Origin: SIG307 sp964545045 | GTDB lineage: Bacteria > Bacillota > Clostridia > Lachnospirales > Lachnospiraceae | Direction: 5' to 3' | Assembly (NCBI GenBank): GCA_964545045.1 | Contig: CAZJEN010000001.1 | Span: forward strand, 172,427 to 236,426 | Length of the DNA stretch: 64,000 nt | Shown here: positions 16,431-25,687 of the stretch, one piece after another | How the letters are laid out: every line of letters begins with the position of its first letter | Numbering within the stretch: the first letter of the stretch is position 1 | Translations under genes and position numbers: made by a program | The notes under the pieces: model-generated | Databases searched by the model: none | What the model was told of the DNA's origin: nothing | What the model saw: only the letters and a program-made list of their open reading frames with translations

Positions 16431-16961
16431 AATGGTTATCTGTACAGGTGCTGTCATTTCCAAGATTAACACCAACAAAGATAAGTAAGACAATTCTGAT
16501 TTGTAGGGAACAGAACCTTTGAAGTTTACGAAGGTAATTTGCGACATTATTATAAAACGCGAGATGGATTTCATGATTGTAGTTTATATGGAATAATAAG
16601 AAGTATATGGGCGCAATTATACTAGTCCTTGAATAATGAAGTTTACAGAGATGATTGACATTCTTCTTATGTGGTGCTATATTATTTATATTAAATGAAA
16701 GGCATATCGTTTGATGTGAAGGGTGATGAAATGATTCGATAGTCTGATTTGGAAACATAATTTATGATTAGGGCCTGTAATAGGTTTTATTTGTGTTGCC
16801 GAAATTAGACTATGATTCATGGATTACCTTTGGATTTGAAAAGGTTTATTTGTGTATGGTCTGTTTTCATAAGAAAGCGGACCATTTTTATCGTAAGAGT
16901 TTTCTTGGTATGGAAATAAGAGTTGTTTACAGGCTCCGGTTAATTTAAGAAAACGGAGGAA
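16431..16961. other. 530-bp AT-rich stretch without a recognisable gene
   Basis: No frame on either strand gives a protein-like translation with a ribosome-binding site. The only structured element is the terminator hairpin at 16856-16889, which implies that a transcript ends here. Probably decayed gene remains continuing from the GNAT fragment. A small RNA cannot be excluded. Confidence 0.55.
16856..16889 (+). terminator. Rho-independent terminator in a gene-free stretch
   Basis: Thirteen-bp stem with two G-T wobbles (16856-16868 with 16873-16885), 4-nt loop ATAA, then TTTTT. No intact gene lies within 600 bp upstream. Confidence 0.75.
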
Positions 16962-16967
16962 ATGAAA

Positions 16968-17834
16968 ATGAAAAATATTGTGAAGAGACCTTATCGTGAG
17001 ATGTGTGATTTTTATAAGGTGTATAATTTTATGGTAAAGAATTTTACCACGGATTGCAAAAATGGTTGTTATCCACCGCTTTTTGAGTATTCTCTTGCTA
17101 CACCGTGGTCAGATAATTCTCAGAATCACAGATTTGCTATTTGGGAAGAAGATGATGAGGTAGTTGCATTTTGTTGGTATGAAAGCGGTATTGGTGAAGC
17201 TTTCTTTAATCTGACGGACGAGTATAACTTTTTGATTCCTGAGATGATGGACCATGCGGAACAAAGATTAAGCGATGATAAGGGAAAAGTTAAACTGAAA
17301 ATATATGATGGCCAGCAGGCAATCGTGAAGGAGGCGTTGGATAGAGGATATCAAATATCATGGCGTGAGAAACAGGGGATCATTGATTTTAGTGAAACAA
17401 AGTTGGACGCACCGTTGCCAAATGGTTATTTATTTGAACCGGTTGAGGAATGTGATGCTGAGAAATTGGACGAAATGACCTGGAGAGGCTTTGATAACGA
17501 GGGGGAGCCGGAGATTGATGTGGAGTCGGGCTTACATACGGAAGCAGCACCAAATGCCACTCCGGAACTGGATGTTATTATCAAGACAGAAGAAGGGGAA
17601 TATGTGTGTTATGCAGGAATGTGGTGGGTGCCGGAAAATAAGCTGGCTTACCTTGAACCGTTATGTACGGTTCCGGAGCACAGAAGGAAGGGATTGGCCA
17701 GAGCGGCATTGTCTGAACTGTATCGCAGAACGTCCCGGCTTGGAGCTAGGTACATGAGTGGCGGTACGGATGAGTTTTATTACAAAATCGGATATAAAAA
17801 AGGTTACGAGTTGTTGTATTTGGAGAAATTTTAG
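16968..17834 (+). CDS. Double-GNAT acetyltransferase, first of a tandem pair
   Basis: 288 residues made of two GNAT-like halves. The N-terminal half (to about residue 140) is degenerate. The C-terminal half has YVCYAGMWWVPENKLAYLEPL, then the acetyl-CoA loop EHRRKGLARAAL and the closing GGTDEFYYKIGYKKGYE. ATG 16968 is preferred because GGAGG lies 8 bp upstream; the ATG at 16962 would leave only 2 bp. Substrate unknown. The next gene, 11 bp downstream, is a clear paralogue, so the pair arose by duplication and is co-transcribed. Confidence 0.82.
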   Translation: MKNIVKRPYREMCDFYKVYNFMVKNFTTDCKNGCYPPLFEYSLATPWSDNSQNHRFAIWEEDDEVVAFCWYESGIGEAFFNLTDEYNFLIPEMMDHAEQRLSDDKGKVKLKIYDGQQAIVKEALDRGYQISWREKQGIIDFSETKLDAPLPNGYLFEPVEECDAEKLDEMTWRGFDNEGEPEIDVESGLHTEAAPNATPELDVIIKTEEGEYVCYAGMWWVPENKLAYLEPLCTVPEHRRKGLARAALSELYRRTSRLGARYMSGGTDEFYYKIGYKKGYELLYLEKF

Positions 17835-17845
17835 GAGGAAAGTAT

Positions 17846-18772
17846 ATGAGAACAATAAGTACAAAACAGTTTCAGGTATTAACGGATATCAATATGGCAT
17901 GGGATTTTCTGGTGGAAATGTATAACACAGCATTAAGTGAGGGAAAGGGAAGTATTGAACCGCCTTTCTTTGAGTATGCCCTGACATCTTCGTGGATGAA
18001 TAAGGACTACTTGCATCTGTGCCGTTTTTGGTTGGAGGAAGATGTAGTTGTAGGATTTGTTTTCTATGAAAATCTGACAGACATCTATTTTGTTTTGCGT
18101 CCGGGCTATGAAGCGCTGGCCGAGGAAATGGTTGTATATGCAAAAAAAGCGTTTTATGAGTGGGACGGCGAAAAGAATTTTATGTTTTCTAAGGGCCAAA
18201 AGGAGCTTATGGAAGCTGCAAAAAAGCATGGATATCAGTTGGCGTATAAAGAAAAAACGTATGTACTTGACATGACAAAGGCGGCACTAAATTATGCGTT
18301 GCCGGAAGGGTTTCATTTTGTGAATCCGGAAGAGATAGACCCGGTGAAGCTTTCCAGATGTACGTGGAAAAGTTTTAATGAGTGGGAGTTAGGTCCTTTT
18401 GAAAACTGGGAGGATACCAGTGATAGTAGAGATTGGAATCCACATAAGTCTTATACCGGAGTTCTTGGATGTGTAATGGCTCCGCCGCCACACGCAACCT
18501 ATCAATATAATATCATTATTGCCAATGAAGAAGGCGAGTATGTGTGTTACTCCGGAATGTGGTGGGTTCCTGAAAATGGATTGGCTTACATGGAACCGTT
18601 ATGCACAATTCCGGAATATCAGCATAAAGGCCTGGCTGCTGCAGCACTTACCGAGCATTACCGCAGATTTAAAGAAATGGGCGGTAAGTTTTTGACCGGA
18701 GGCGGAAGTGAGTTCTACAAAAAGATCGGATATGATTTGGAGGAGTATTCCTGGGTCTATAAGAAGGCGTAA
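17846..18772 (+). CDS. Double-GNAT acetyltransferase, second of a tandem pair
   Basis: 308 residues, paralogous along its whole length to the gene just upstream. Shared landmarks are PPFFEYALTSSW versus PPLFEYSLATPW, EGEYVCYSGMWWVPEN, AYMEPLCTIPEYQHKGL and GGGSEFYKKIGY. It carries about 20 extra residues before the C-terminal half (around DWNPHKSYTGVLG). The acetyl-CoA loop reads EYQHKGLAAAAL. ATG start with AGGAGG upstream. Ends at a strong bidirectional terminator. The two proteins may act on related but different acceptors. Confidence 0.82.
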   Translation: MRTISTKQFQVLTDINMAWDFLVEMYNTALSEGKGSIEPPFFEYALTSSWMNKDYLHLCRFWLEEDVVVGFVFYENLTDIYFVLRPGYEALAEEMVVYAKKAFYEWDGEKNFMFSKGQKELMEAAKKHGYQLAYKEKTYVLDMTKAALNYALPEGFHFVNPEEIDPVKLSRCTWKSFNEWELGPFENWEDTSDSRDWNPHKSYTGVLGCVMAPPPHATYQYNIIIANEEGEYVCYSGMWWVPENGLAYMEPLCTIPEYQHKGLAAAALTEHYRRFKEMGGKFLTGGGSEFYKKIGYDLEEYSWVYKKA

Positions 18773-18804
18773 ACTTTCAGCTTTACAGTTATGTGATATA
18801 AACC

Positions 18805-18838
18805 AAAAACCGTCCACCCAATCCGGTGGACGGTTTTT
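18805..18838. terminator. Bidirectional terminator between convergent genes
   Basis: Fourteen-bp perfect stem AAAAACCGTCCACC/GGTGGACGGTTTTT with a 6-nt loop. A-tract and T-tract on opposite sides serve the plus-strand GNAT pair and the minus-strand antiporter gene. Confidence 0.9.
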
Positions 18839-18857
18839 CTATTAAGCAGAAAAAGGA

Positions 18858-20156
18858 CTACTTTCGCATCTCTTTTGCCTGTTCCAGTTTATGCTTTCTA
18901 CGATTCTTAACATGCTCCGGAATCGGATGAATCTCGCCGGCGGTCATAAGAGCCTGTCTGGTGAGTAACGGTCCGAAGAGCTCGTAAATCAGAACCGCAA
19001 ATAAGGTAATGTTTCGAATCAGATGACCGTCTTCACCCAGCTGCATGGCGGTTGCACACATACCGAGAGCAACACCGGCCTGTGGGAAGAGGGTAATACC
19101 TAAGTATTTATAAATATTCGGTTCGCATTTCACTGCCTTTGCGGAAAGGAAAGTACCGATGTACTTACCGAAGCAGCGGAATAAAATATAAACCGCACCG
19201 ATAAATACGATTGCTACATCCGTAAATACGCTAAGCTCCAGCTCCGCACCGCTGATAACAAAGAACAGCGCAAATAACGGAGAGGTCCATTTATCCGACG
19301 CTCCCATTAAATCGTGGGAAAGAGGACAAAGGTTACAGAATACAGTACCTAGCATCATACATACCAAAAGGGAAGAAAAACTCACATGTACCGGACCTAC
19401 GTGTAAGTCCAACATAGACAGGGATACCGTAAGGAATACAAAAGCAATGGTGAGATTCAAACGGTTGGTATTGGAGTTAAACATCTTCTCCAACTGAGTT
19501 AACAGCCAGCCCATGATGGCACCGAGAATAAGGGAAGCCACAATCTCAACCAATGGATTTACGATAATGGACACCAAATCCACGGAACCGCTGACTAAGG
19601 TCTTTGCTACACCGAAGCTTACGGCGAAAATAATCAAACCGACAGCATCGTCAAGGGCAACAATCGGCAGTAACAGGTTGGTCAAAGGACCCTTTGCCTT
19701 GTACTGACGAACAACCATAAGGGTGGCGGCCGGAGCGGTTGCGGTTGCGATTGCACCTAAGGTTAAAAGCTGCGGAACACTTAACTTATCCGGCATTGCG
19801 AAATGGATTGCCAGTAATGCCAGGTCAACGCATAGGGTAGCAGCCAGTGCCTGGAAAATGCCGATGGTAAAGGCGGCTTTTCCTGTTTGCTTCAAGTCGT
19901 CGAGACGGAATTCATTACCGATGGAAAAGGCAATAAAACCGAGAGCAACTTCGGAGATAAGGGAGAGGTTGGCTACGCATTCGTGGGTAGCAAAACCGAG
20001 TCCGTCGATGCCTAATGCGCCGAGACAGTACGGTCCGATTAACACACCGGAAATAAGGTATGCCGTAACGGACGGAAGCTTGAACGGCTTAAACAATCTG
20101 GTCATAAGTAATCCCGCTAATAAAGCGATGGATACCGATAATAAAGTATTATGCAA
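18858..20156 (-). CDS. CPA2-type cation:proton antiporter (KefB/NapA-like)
   Basis: Integral membrane exchanger of the monovalent cation:proton antiporter-2 family, moving Na+ or K+ against H+. About 432 residues with some 12 hydrophobic segments; it starts LLSVSIALLAGLLMTRLFKP, followed by PSVTAYLISGVLIGP, the usual N-terminal membrane hairpin. A charged pair region ALDDAVGLIIFAV is present. It ends in a short basic tail without an RCK/TrkA nucleotide-binding domain. The frame is open to 20318, but the likely start is TTG at 20156, preceded by AAGAAGG; upstream residues do not fit the family. It is the only gene on the minus strand here and is divergent from the ABC importer. Confidence 0.88.
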   Translation of the reverse strand: MHNTLLSVSIALLAGLLMTRLFKPFKLPSVTAYLISGVLIGPYCLGALGIDGLGFATHECVANLSLISEVALGFIAFSIGNEFRLDDLKQTGKAAFTIGIFQALAATLCVDLALLAIHFAMPDKLSVPQLLTLGAIATATAPAATLMVVRQYKAKGPLTNLLLPIVALDDAVGLIIFAVSFGVAKTLVSGSVDLVSIIVNPLVEIVASLILGAIMGWLLTQLEKMFNSNTNRLNLTIAFVFLTVSLSMLDLHVGPVHVSFSSLLVCMMLGTVFCNLCPLSHDLMGASDKWTSPLFALFFVISGAELELSVFTDVAIVFIGAVYILFRCFGKYIGTFLSAKAVKCEPNIYKYLGITLFPQAGVALGMCATAMQLGEDGHLIRNITLFAVLIYELFGPLLTRQALMTAGEIHPIPEHVKNRRKHKLEQAKEMRK

Positions 20157-20240
20157 AATTGCGCCTTCTTTCTTTGTTTTTTTACCAAAAGGAAGTATAA
20201 CCCTCTTGTAACGGAAAATCAAGAGGAATTGTACACAAAC

Positions 20241-20269
20241 TTGACAAAACATTGAGAAAGATTTATATA
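20241..20269 (+). promoter_or_regulatory. Promoter for the sugar ABC importer operon
   Basis: TTGACA at 20241, 17-bp spacer, TATATA at 20264-20269. A better hexamer, TATAAT, overlaps it at 20268-20273 but with a 21-bp spacer. A second TTGACA at 20287 has no matching -10. Confidence 0.55.
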
Positions 20270-20336
20270 TAATCTGTAGGAAAACGTTGACATTACAGTT
20301 ATAAGAAAGTTCACACAAAATAAAGCGAGGATAATA

Positions 20337-21443
20337 ATGAAGGTTGTATTAAAAAACGTAACAAAGAAGTTTCCGAACCGGAATAAGCGAATCAAAGAGG
20401 ATGTTATTGCGGTAAATCAGTTTGATGTGGAGATACCGGACGGAAAGTTAATCGGTCTGTTAGGACCGTCCGGCTGTGGAAAAAGTACGGCATTAAATCT
20501 GCTTTCCGGCTTGTTAAAGCCGACGGAAGGACGAATATTCTTCGGAGAGGATGATGTAACGGATTTGCCGGCGGAGAACAGAGGGGTAGGTCTGGTATTC
20601 CAGAATTATGCGTTGTATCCTCATTTGACGGTATTGCAGAATATTATGTTTCCGTTGCAGAATTTTAAGGGAGACAAGAAGCTGACGAAGGAAGTTATGA
20701 AGGAAAAGGCATATGAGGCGGCAAAACTGGTACAGATTCATGAGCTGATGGACAGGAAGCCATCGGAGCTGTCCGGCGGTCAACAGCAGCGTGTGGCCAT
20801 AGCAAGAGCGCTGGTTAAGATGCCTCGAATTCTGCTTTTGGATGAGCCTCTTTCCAATTTGGATGCGAGACTCCGTTTGCAGACAAGAGAAGAAATCCGC
20901 AGAATTCAGAGAGAAACAAAGATTACGACCATATTTGTTACCCATGACCAGGAAGAAGCCATGAGTATTTCTGATTTGATTATTGTCATGAAGGACGGAA
21001 GTATTCATCAAATCGGTGCGCCGCAAGAGGTGTACGACAATCCGGTAAACGAGTTTGTGGCGAGATTTCTCGGAACGCCGCCGATTAATATGTTCCGGGG
21101 CAGAGTAGAAGCAGGAAAACTGTGGATTGGAACCGAGGCGGTACTACCGGTGAGCGGAGTGCAGGAGGGACCGGTGTCTGTCGGTATTCGCCCGGAGGGC
21201 TTTGTTCTGGACGAGAATGGACCGCTTTCCTGTAAGTTGACAGAGATTGAAGTGATGGGCAGGGATGTAACTGTGGTATCCACTCACGGGGAGTCCGAAA
21301 ACGTAGAGATTCGTTCCATTATCAGCGCGGAGAATAAAGTGGATTTGGCATCGGAAAAAGTGCGTTTTTCTCTGAAGCCGAATAAGGTGTTGTTATTTGA
21401 TATACAGACCGGAGCACGTCTTTATTTTACCGAAAAGCAGTAG
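20337..21443 (+). CDS. ABC transporter ATPase, carbohydrate type (UgpC/MsmX-like)
   Basis: Nucleotide-binding subunit of an ABC importer. 368 residues: Walker A GPSGCGKST, Q-loop NYALYPHLTV, signature LSGGQQQR, Walker B ILLLDEP, switch His in FVTHDQEEA, then a C-terminal OB/TOBE domain (from about residue 240) as in MalK, UgpC and MsmX. Start ATG, with GCGAGG upstream. It heads a four-gene set with two permeases and a binding protein, so the ATPase here is dedicated rather than shared. Confidence 0.93.
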   Translation: MKVVLKNVTKKFPNRNKRIKEDVIAVNQFDVEIPDGKLIGLLGPSGCGKSTALNLLSGLLKPTEGRIFFGEDDVTDLPAENRGVGLVFQNYALYPHLTVLQNIMFPLQNFKGDKKLTKEVMKEKAYEAAKLVQIHELMDRKPSELSGGQQQRVAIARALVKMPRILLLDEPLSNLDARLRLQTREEIRRIQRETKITTIFVTHDQEEAMSISDLIIVMKDGSIHQIGAPQEVYDNPVNEFVARFLGTPPINMFRGRVEAGKLWIGTEAVLPVSGVQEGPVSVGIRPEGFVLDENGPLSCKLTEIEVMGRDVTVVSTHGESENVEIRSIISAENKVDLASEKVRFSLKPNKVLLFDIQTGARLYFTEKQ

Positions 21444-21454
21444 GAGAGAAATGT

Positions 21455-22345
21455 ATGGAGAACAATAATAAAAAGGGCTGGCTGTATTTAATTCCGGCGA
21501 TTGTTTTTCTGGGGATTTTTATGGTATATCCTTTGATTGATGTACTGATTTATTCTCTGGAAGAAGGGTTTAACTTCGCATCGGGACAGTCTTACGGGGT
21601 AGGCTTTTACAATTTTTCTTATGTGTTACACGATACATACTTTTTGCAGGCGGTAAAGAATACTTTTATTCTGGTGTTGATTACGGTGCCTGTTTCTACG
21701 GGGCTGGCTTTGTTGATTTCTGCGGGTCTGGCTTCAATTACGAAGCTAAAGGAGCTGTTTCAGACGATCTATTTTTTGCCTTATGTAACCAATACGCTGG
21801 CGGTAGGTCTTGTTTTCATGATTTTATTTAAGAAAACACCGTATTCCGATGGCTTGGTGAACTTGTTAATTCAGGCCTTCGGCGGAAACTCTGTGGATTT
21901 TATCGACGGCTCTTATGCGGCAAAGATGTTTGTGTTGTGTCTGTATACCGTGTGGGTCGTATTGCCCTTTAAGGTGCTGATTTTAACCAGCGCGCTGGCA
22001 TCCGTGAAGCAGGATTATTACAATGCGGCTAAGGTGGACGGCACATCAAAGGCCCGGATCTTTTTCCGGATTACCCTTCCGATGATTTCGCCGACGGTGT
22101 TTTATCTGGTCATTACCGGCTTCATCGGAGCTTTTAAGGCCTACAGCGATGCGGTGGCGTTGTTCGGTACGGATTTGAATGCGGCAGGCATGAATACTAT
22201 GGTGGGTTATATTTATGACATGCTGTACGGCGATTCCGGCGGGTATCCGTCCTTTGCCTCCGCTGCGGCAATTATTCTGTTTTCGATTATACTGACCATT
22301 ACATGCATTAACCTGCTGGTGAGCAAAAAGCATGTGCATTATTAA
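21455..22345 (+). CDS. Sugar ABC transporter permease, MalF/UgpA type
   Basis: Membrane subunit of the importer, 296 residues, six hydrophobic segments starting at WLYLIPAIVFLGIFMVYPL. The EAA coupling loop is visible as NAAKVDGTSKARIFFRITLP, the region contacting the ATPase. It follows the ATPase gene by 11 bp and precedes the second permease by 11 bp. Substrate cannot be deduced from the sequence; relatives carry oligosaccharides, sugar alcohols or glycerol-3-phosphate. Confidence 0.92.
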   Translation: MENNNKKGWLYLIPAIVFLGIFMVYPLIDVLIYSLEEGFNFASGQSYGVGFYNFSYVLHDTYFLQAVKNTFILVLITVPVSTGLALLISAGLASITKLKELFQTIYFLPYVTNTLAVGLVFMILFKKTPYSDGLVNLLIQAFGGNSVDFIDGSYAAKMFVLCLYTVWVVLPFKVLILTSALASVKQDYYNAAKVDGTSKARIFFRITLPMISPTVFYLVITGFIGAFKAYSDAVALFGTDLNAAGMNTMVGYIYDMLYGDSGGYPSFASAAAIILFSIILTITCINLLVSKKHVHY

Positions 22346-22356
22346 GAGGGATGTCT

Positions 22357-23232
22357 ATGGAAAAGAAGCTAGAGTATAAAAAAATAGAGCAGTCGGCAAA
22401 GGTGCGGAATATTGCGGGAAAGACCGTGATTTATACATTGTTGTCCCTGTGGGCGGTGATTGTACTGTTCCCGTTTTACTGGATGATTCTGACCTCGGTA
22501 AAAAGCTACGGAGCCTATAATTCCGAGTATATTCCGAAGTTTTTTACGCTGTCGCCGACCTTTCAAAACTATGTGGATGCCTTTACGGAGGTTCCTCTTG
22601 CCAAGTATTTCTTGAATACGGTGATTTTTACGGTGGCTACCACGGCTTTGATGCTGATTGTTATCGTGTTTGCGGCGTTTGCCTTTGCACGTCTTGAGTT
22701 CAGAGGAAAGAATCTGGTATTTACCTTGTTTCTGGCATTGATGATGATTCCGAATGAGTTGGTGGTCATTACCAATTTTGTAACCATTACCAACATGGAC
22801 TTGCGGAATACCTTTTTGGGACTTATTTTGCCGTCCGTGACGTCGGTGTTTTATATTTATCTGTTGAAGGAAAACTTTGCGCAGGTGCCGGACGAATTGT
22901 ATTATGCGGCAAAGGTGGATGCTACCTCGGATTTGAAGTATTTGTTTAAGGTGCTTTTGCCGATTTGTAAGCCGACGGTGGTAACAATCGTGATTTTAAA
23001 GGTCATTGAGTGCTGGAATTCTTATGTGTGGCCGCGATTGATTACGGATGATAAGAATTATTTCCTTGTGTCCAACGGTATTCAGGAAATCAGGGAAAAC
23101 GGCTTTGGACGAGAGAATATCCCGGCTATGATGGCGGCGGTGGTAGTGATTTCCCTTCCGTTAATCGTTCTGTTTCTGGTATTTCGGAAGAAAATCATGG
23201 CAGGCGTGTCCAGAGGAGGTACCAAGGGATGA
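22357..23232 (+). CDS. Sugar ABC transporter permease, MalG/UgpE type
   Basis: Second membrane subunit, 291 residues with six hydrophobic segments. After the first, WAVIVLFPFYWMILTSVKS is the typical MalG-family N-terminal signature. The EAA loop reads YYAAKVDATSDLKYLFKVLL. ATG 22357 is preferred (AGAGGG 6 bp upstream) over ATG 22351, which abuts the site. The stop overlaps the start of the binding-protein gene (ATGA), indicating translational coupling. Confidence 0.92.
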   Translation: MEKKLEYKKIEQSAKVRNIAGKTVIYTLLSLWAVIVLFPFYWMILTSVKSYGAYNSEYIPKFFTLSPTFQNYVDAFTEVPLAKYFLNTVIFTVATTALMLIVIVFAAFAFARLEFRGKNLVFTLFLALMMIPNELVVITNFVTITNMDLRNTFLGLILPSVTSVFYIYLLKENFAQVPDELYYAAKVDATSDLKYLFKVLLPICKPTVVTIVILKVIECWNSYVWPRLITDDKNYFLVSNGIQEIRENGFGRENIPAMMAAVVVISLPLIVLFLVFRKKIMAGVSRGGTKG

Positions 23233-24842
23233 GAAGACAAAGAAAACATTGTTTGGGCGGACTTCTTGCCGGCTTGATTGGTTTGCTTGTGCTGTGCGGT
23301 TGTCACGGGTCTATGGGACAGAGTGAGTTTACGGTGCCGGAGAGCTTTGATGAGAGCGTGCAGCATGAAATTACCTTTTGGGCAAAAAACGATACCAACA
23401 AAACCCAGACGGAGATTTACGAAAAGGCAATCCGGGATTTTGAAGCACTGTATCCGAATGTGAAGGTGAATCTGCGCCTGTATACGGATTACGGACGGAT
23501 TTATAATGATGTCATTACCAATATTTCCACCGGGACGACGCCGAATGTGTGCATTACCTATCCGGACCATATTGCTACCTATTTGACGGGAAACAATTGC
23601 GTGGTACCGCTTGACGGACTGATGGCAGATGAACGGTTCGGACTGGCAGGAAGCGAGGTACGGTTTGATGCACCGGCAAAAGAAGAAATGATTCCGCAGT
23701 TTCTTGAGGAGTGCGCCTTCGGTGACCACTATTATGCGGTTCCCTTTATGCGTTCTACCGAAGCTTGTTATATCAACAAAACTTATGTGGAAAAGCTGGG
23801 TTATGAGGTGCCGGAGGAGCTGACATGGGAGTTTATCTGGGAGGTGTCCGAGGCGGCAACGGCTCAGGATGCGGACGGAAATTATCTGGTAAACGGGCAG
23901 AAGGTGTTGATTCCGTTTATTTATAAGTCTACGGACAATATGATGATTCAGTTGCTTGCGCAGGCGGAAGCAGGCTATTCCGATGCCGACGGTAATGTGC
24001 AGATTTTTAACGATACCACAAAGGATATCTTATATACGGTGGCGAAACATGCGAAATCAGGGGCTTTTTCTACTTTTAAAATTGTGGGATATCCGGCGAA
24101 CTTCTTAAATGCGGGGCAGTGTATTTTTGCCATTGATTCCACAGCGGGAGCGACCTGGATGGGAAGCAATGCACCTCTTTGTGATATCAGTGAGGATAAG
24201 CTGGTACAGTTTGAAACGGAAGTACGGATGCTGCCGCAGATTAATCGGTCGAATCCGCAAATGATTTCCCAGGGACCGTCCGTATGTATTTTCAATAAGC
24301 AGGATCCGCAAGAGGTATTGGCATCCTGGTTGTTTGTACAGTACCTGCTGACGAATGATGTTCAGATTGCTTATGCGCAGACGGAGGGCTATGTGCCGGT
24401 AACGGAAAAAGCGCAGAAGGCAGAGATATATCTGGATTATCTCGCCCGGGGCGGGGAGGATAATGAGCTGTATTACGACATTAAGATCAAGGCTTCGGAA
24501 CTGTTGTTGTCCGAAGTGGAGCATACCTTTGTAACTCCTGTGTTTAACGGTTCTGCCTCTCTGCGAAATGCCGCGGGGCAGATGATTGAGGAGGTAACAA
24601 AAGCAGTGCGCAGAAAGAAGGAGGTAAACGAGGCATTTTTGGAAGCGCTGTTTGAGGATATGACCTCTCTGTACCGTCTGAACCAGAGAAACGGTGTCGG
24701 TGCCGGGAAAAAGGAATTGGGAGAGTTACCGGGAACAGCAGTGGCACTGCTCCTTGCTTTGGCGGCGGCTTGGATAGGCATGGGACTTTATGTGGGCGCG
24801 TCTTACCTGAAAAAGAAAAGAAAATCAAAAGACAGTCATTGA
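23229..24842 (+). CDS. Substrate-binding lipoprotein of sugar ABC importer, with C-terminal membrane helix
   Basis: Family 1 extracellular solute-binding protein of 537 residues. The N-terminal signal has a lipobox LCGC. The mature part has the fold pattern HEITFWAKNDTNKTQTEIYE, then FEALYPNVKVNLRLYTDYG and the DHIATYLTGNNCVVPLDGL region. Unusually, the last 35 residues form a transmembrane helix (VALLLALAAAWIGMGLYVGA) followed by a basic KKKRKSKDSH tail, so the protein should be anchored at both ends. It overlaps the permease gene by 4 bp. No hydrolase gene is linked, so the sugar is unknown. Confidence 0.9.
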   Translation: MRRQRKHCLGGLLAGLIGLLVLCGCHGSMGQSEFTVPESFDESVQHEITFWAKNDTNKTQTEIYEKAIRDFEALYPNVKVNLRLYTDYGRIYNDVITNISTGTTPNVCITYPDHIATYLTGNNCVVPLDGLMADERFGLAGSEVRFDAPAKEEMIPQFLEECAFGDHYYAVPFMRSTEACYINKTYVEKLGYEVPEELTWEFIWEVSEAATAQDADGNYLVNGQKVLIPFIYKSTDNMMIQLLAQAEAGYSDADGNVQIFNDTTKDILYTVAKHAKSGAFSTFKIVGYPANFLNAGQCIFAIDSTAGATWMGSNAPLCDISEDKLVQFETEVRMLPQINRSNPQMISQGPSVCIFNKQDPQEVLASWLFVQYLLTNDVQIAYAQTEGYVPVTEKAQKAEIYLDYLARGGEDNELYYDIKIKASELLLSEVEHTFVTPVFNGSASLRNAAGQMIEEVTKAVRRKKEVNEAFLEALFEDMTSLYRLNQRNGVGAGKKELGELPGTAVALLLALAAAWIGMGLYVGASYLKKKRKSKDSH

Positions 24843-24866
24843 CTTATTAAAAAAATTGTGTATAAT
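24839..24866 (+). promoter_or_regulatory. Promoter for the 24909 lipoprotein gene
   Basis: TTGACT, 16-bp spacer, TATAAT preceded by TG. The -35 overlaps the stop codon of the binding-protein gene, so the lipoprotein gene can be expressed separately. Confidence 0.7.
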
Positions 24867-24908
24867 CTATGGTGTTTATGTCACTTTTGAATGAAAAGGA
24901 GAAAAATG

Positions 24909-25676
24909 ATGAAGAAGATATTGGTTTTAGCAGCATGTACGATGCTTTCATTTGCATGTATCGGCTGCGGTAAGAATGATGATGCAGAGGGCAATGTAAA
25001 TGCAGAGGTTGATGTAAAGTCCGAAGGCGTTATGACTTATGCAGAGTACATGGCAGCAGAGATGGAGTCCGAAGTTGTAATTGAGACCTATGTACAGGCA
25101 AAGCAGTCCTGGTGGGAAGATAAGGCTACCGTTTACACCCAGGATAAGGACGGCGCATACTTCCTTTACAACATGGCTTGTTCCGAAGCAGATTACGAGA
25201 AGCTGGTTCCGGGTACCAAGATTAAGGTTACCGGTTACAAGGGTGAGTGGTCCGGCGAAATCGAAGTGATGGACGCTACCTTTGAGTTTGTTGAGGGCGG
25301 CGCTACTTACATCGCTCCGGTAAAGGATGTTACTTCTTTACTGGGCACCGATGAGTTGATTAAGCATCAGAACGAGTTCGTTTCCTTTAAGGGAATGACA
25401 GTAGAAGCAGCAGGTCAGGATGCAGACGGCAATGATGTTGCTTTCTTGTATAACTGGGACGGTTCCGGTCAGGACGGTAACGACCTGTACTTTAACGTAT
25501 CCTTAGGCGATGCTACCTACAGCTTTACCGTTGAGTCTTATCTGTGTGACAATACTACCGATGTATATGCAGCAGTTAAGAACTTAAAGATCGGTGACAA
25601 GGTAGACATGGAAGGTTTCCTGTACTGGTACGAGGGTGTAAACCCGCACATCACCTCTTTGAAGGTTGTAGAGTAA
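24909..25676 (+). CDS. Hypothetical lipoprotein with OB-like repeats
   Basis: About 255 residues. Lipoprotein signal with lipobox IGC (ACIGCGKNDD) and an acidic spacer. The mature part seems to contain two related beta-barrel (OB-like) modules: VVIETYVQAKQSWW...GTKIKVTGYKGEWSG and EFVSFKGMTVEAAG...GDKVDMEGFLYWY. I do not recognise a named family. ATG 24909 has AAAGGAG 7 bp upstream; earlier ATGs at 24891 and 24906 fit less well. It has its own promoter and terminator. Surface-exposed; ligand unknown. Confidence 0.75.
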   Translation: MKKILVLAACTMLSFACIGCGKNDDAEGNVNAEVDVKSEGVMTYAEYMAAEMESEVVIETYVQAKQSWWEDKATVYTQDKDGAYFLYNMACSEADYEKLVPGTKIKVTGYKGEWSGEIEVMDATFEFVEGGATYIAPVKDVTSLLGTDELIKHQNEFVSFKGMTVEAAGQDADGNDVAFLYNWDGSGQDGNDLYFNVSLGDATYSFTVESYLCDNTTDVYAAVKNLKIGDKVDMEGFLYWYEGVNPHITSLKVVE

Positions 25677-25687
25677 TACGAATGAAC

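Noticed and set aside
20287..20292. Second TTGACA upstream of the ABC importer
   Set aside because: No -10 hexamer occurs 16-18 bp downstream; TATAAG is only 7 bp away.
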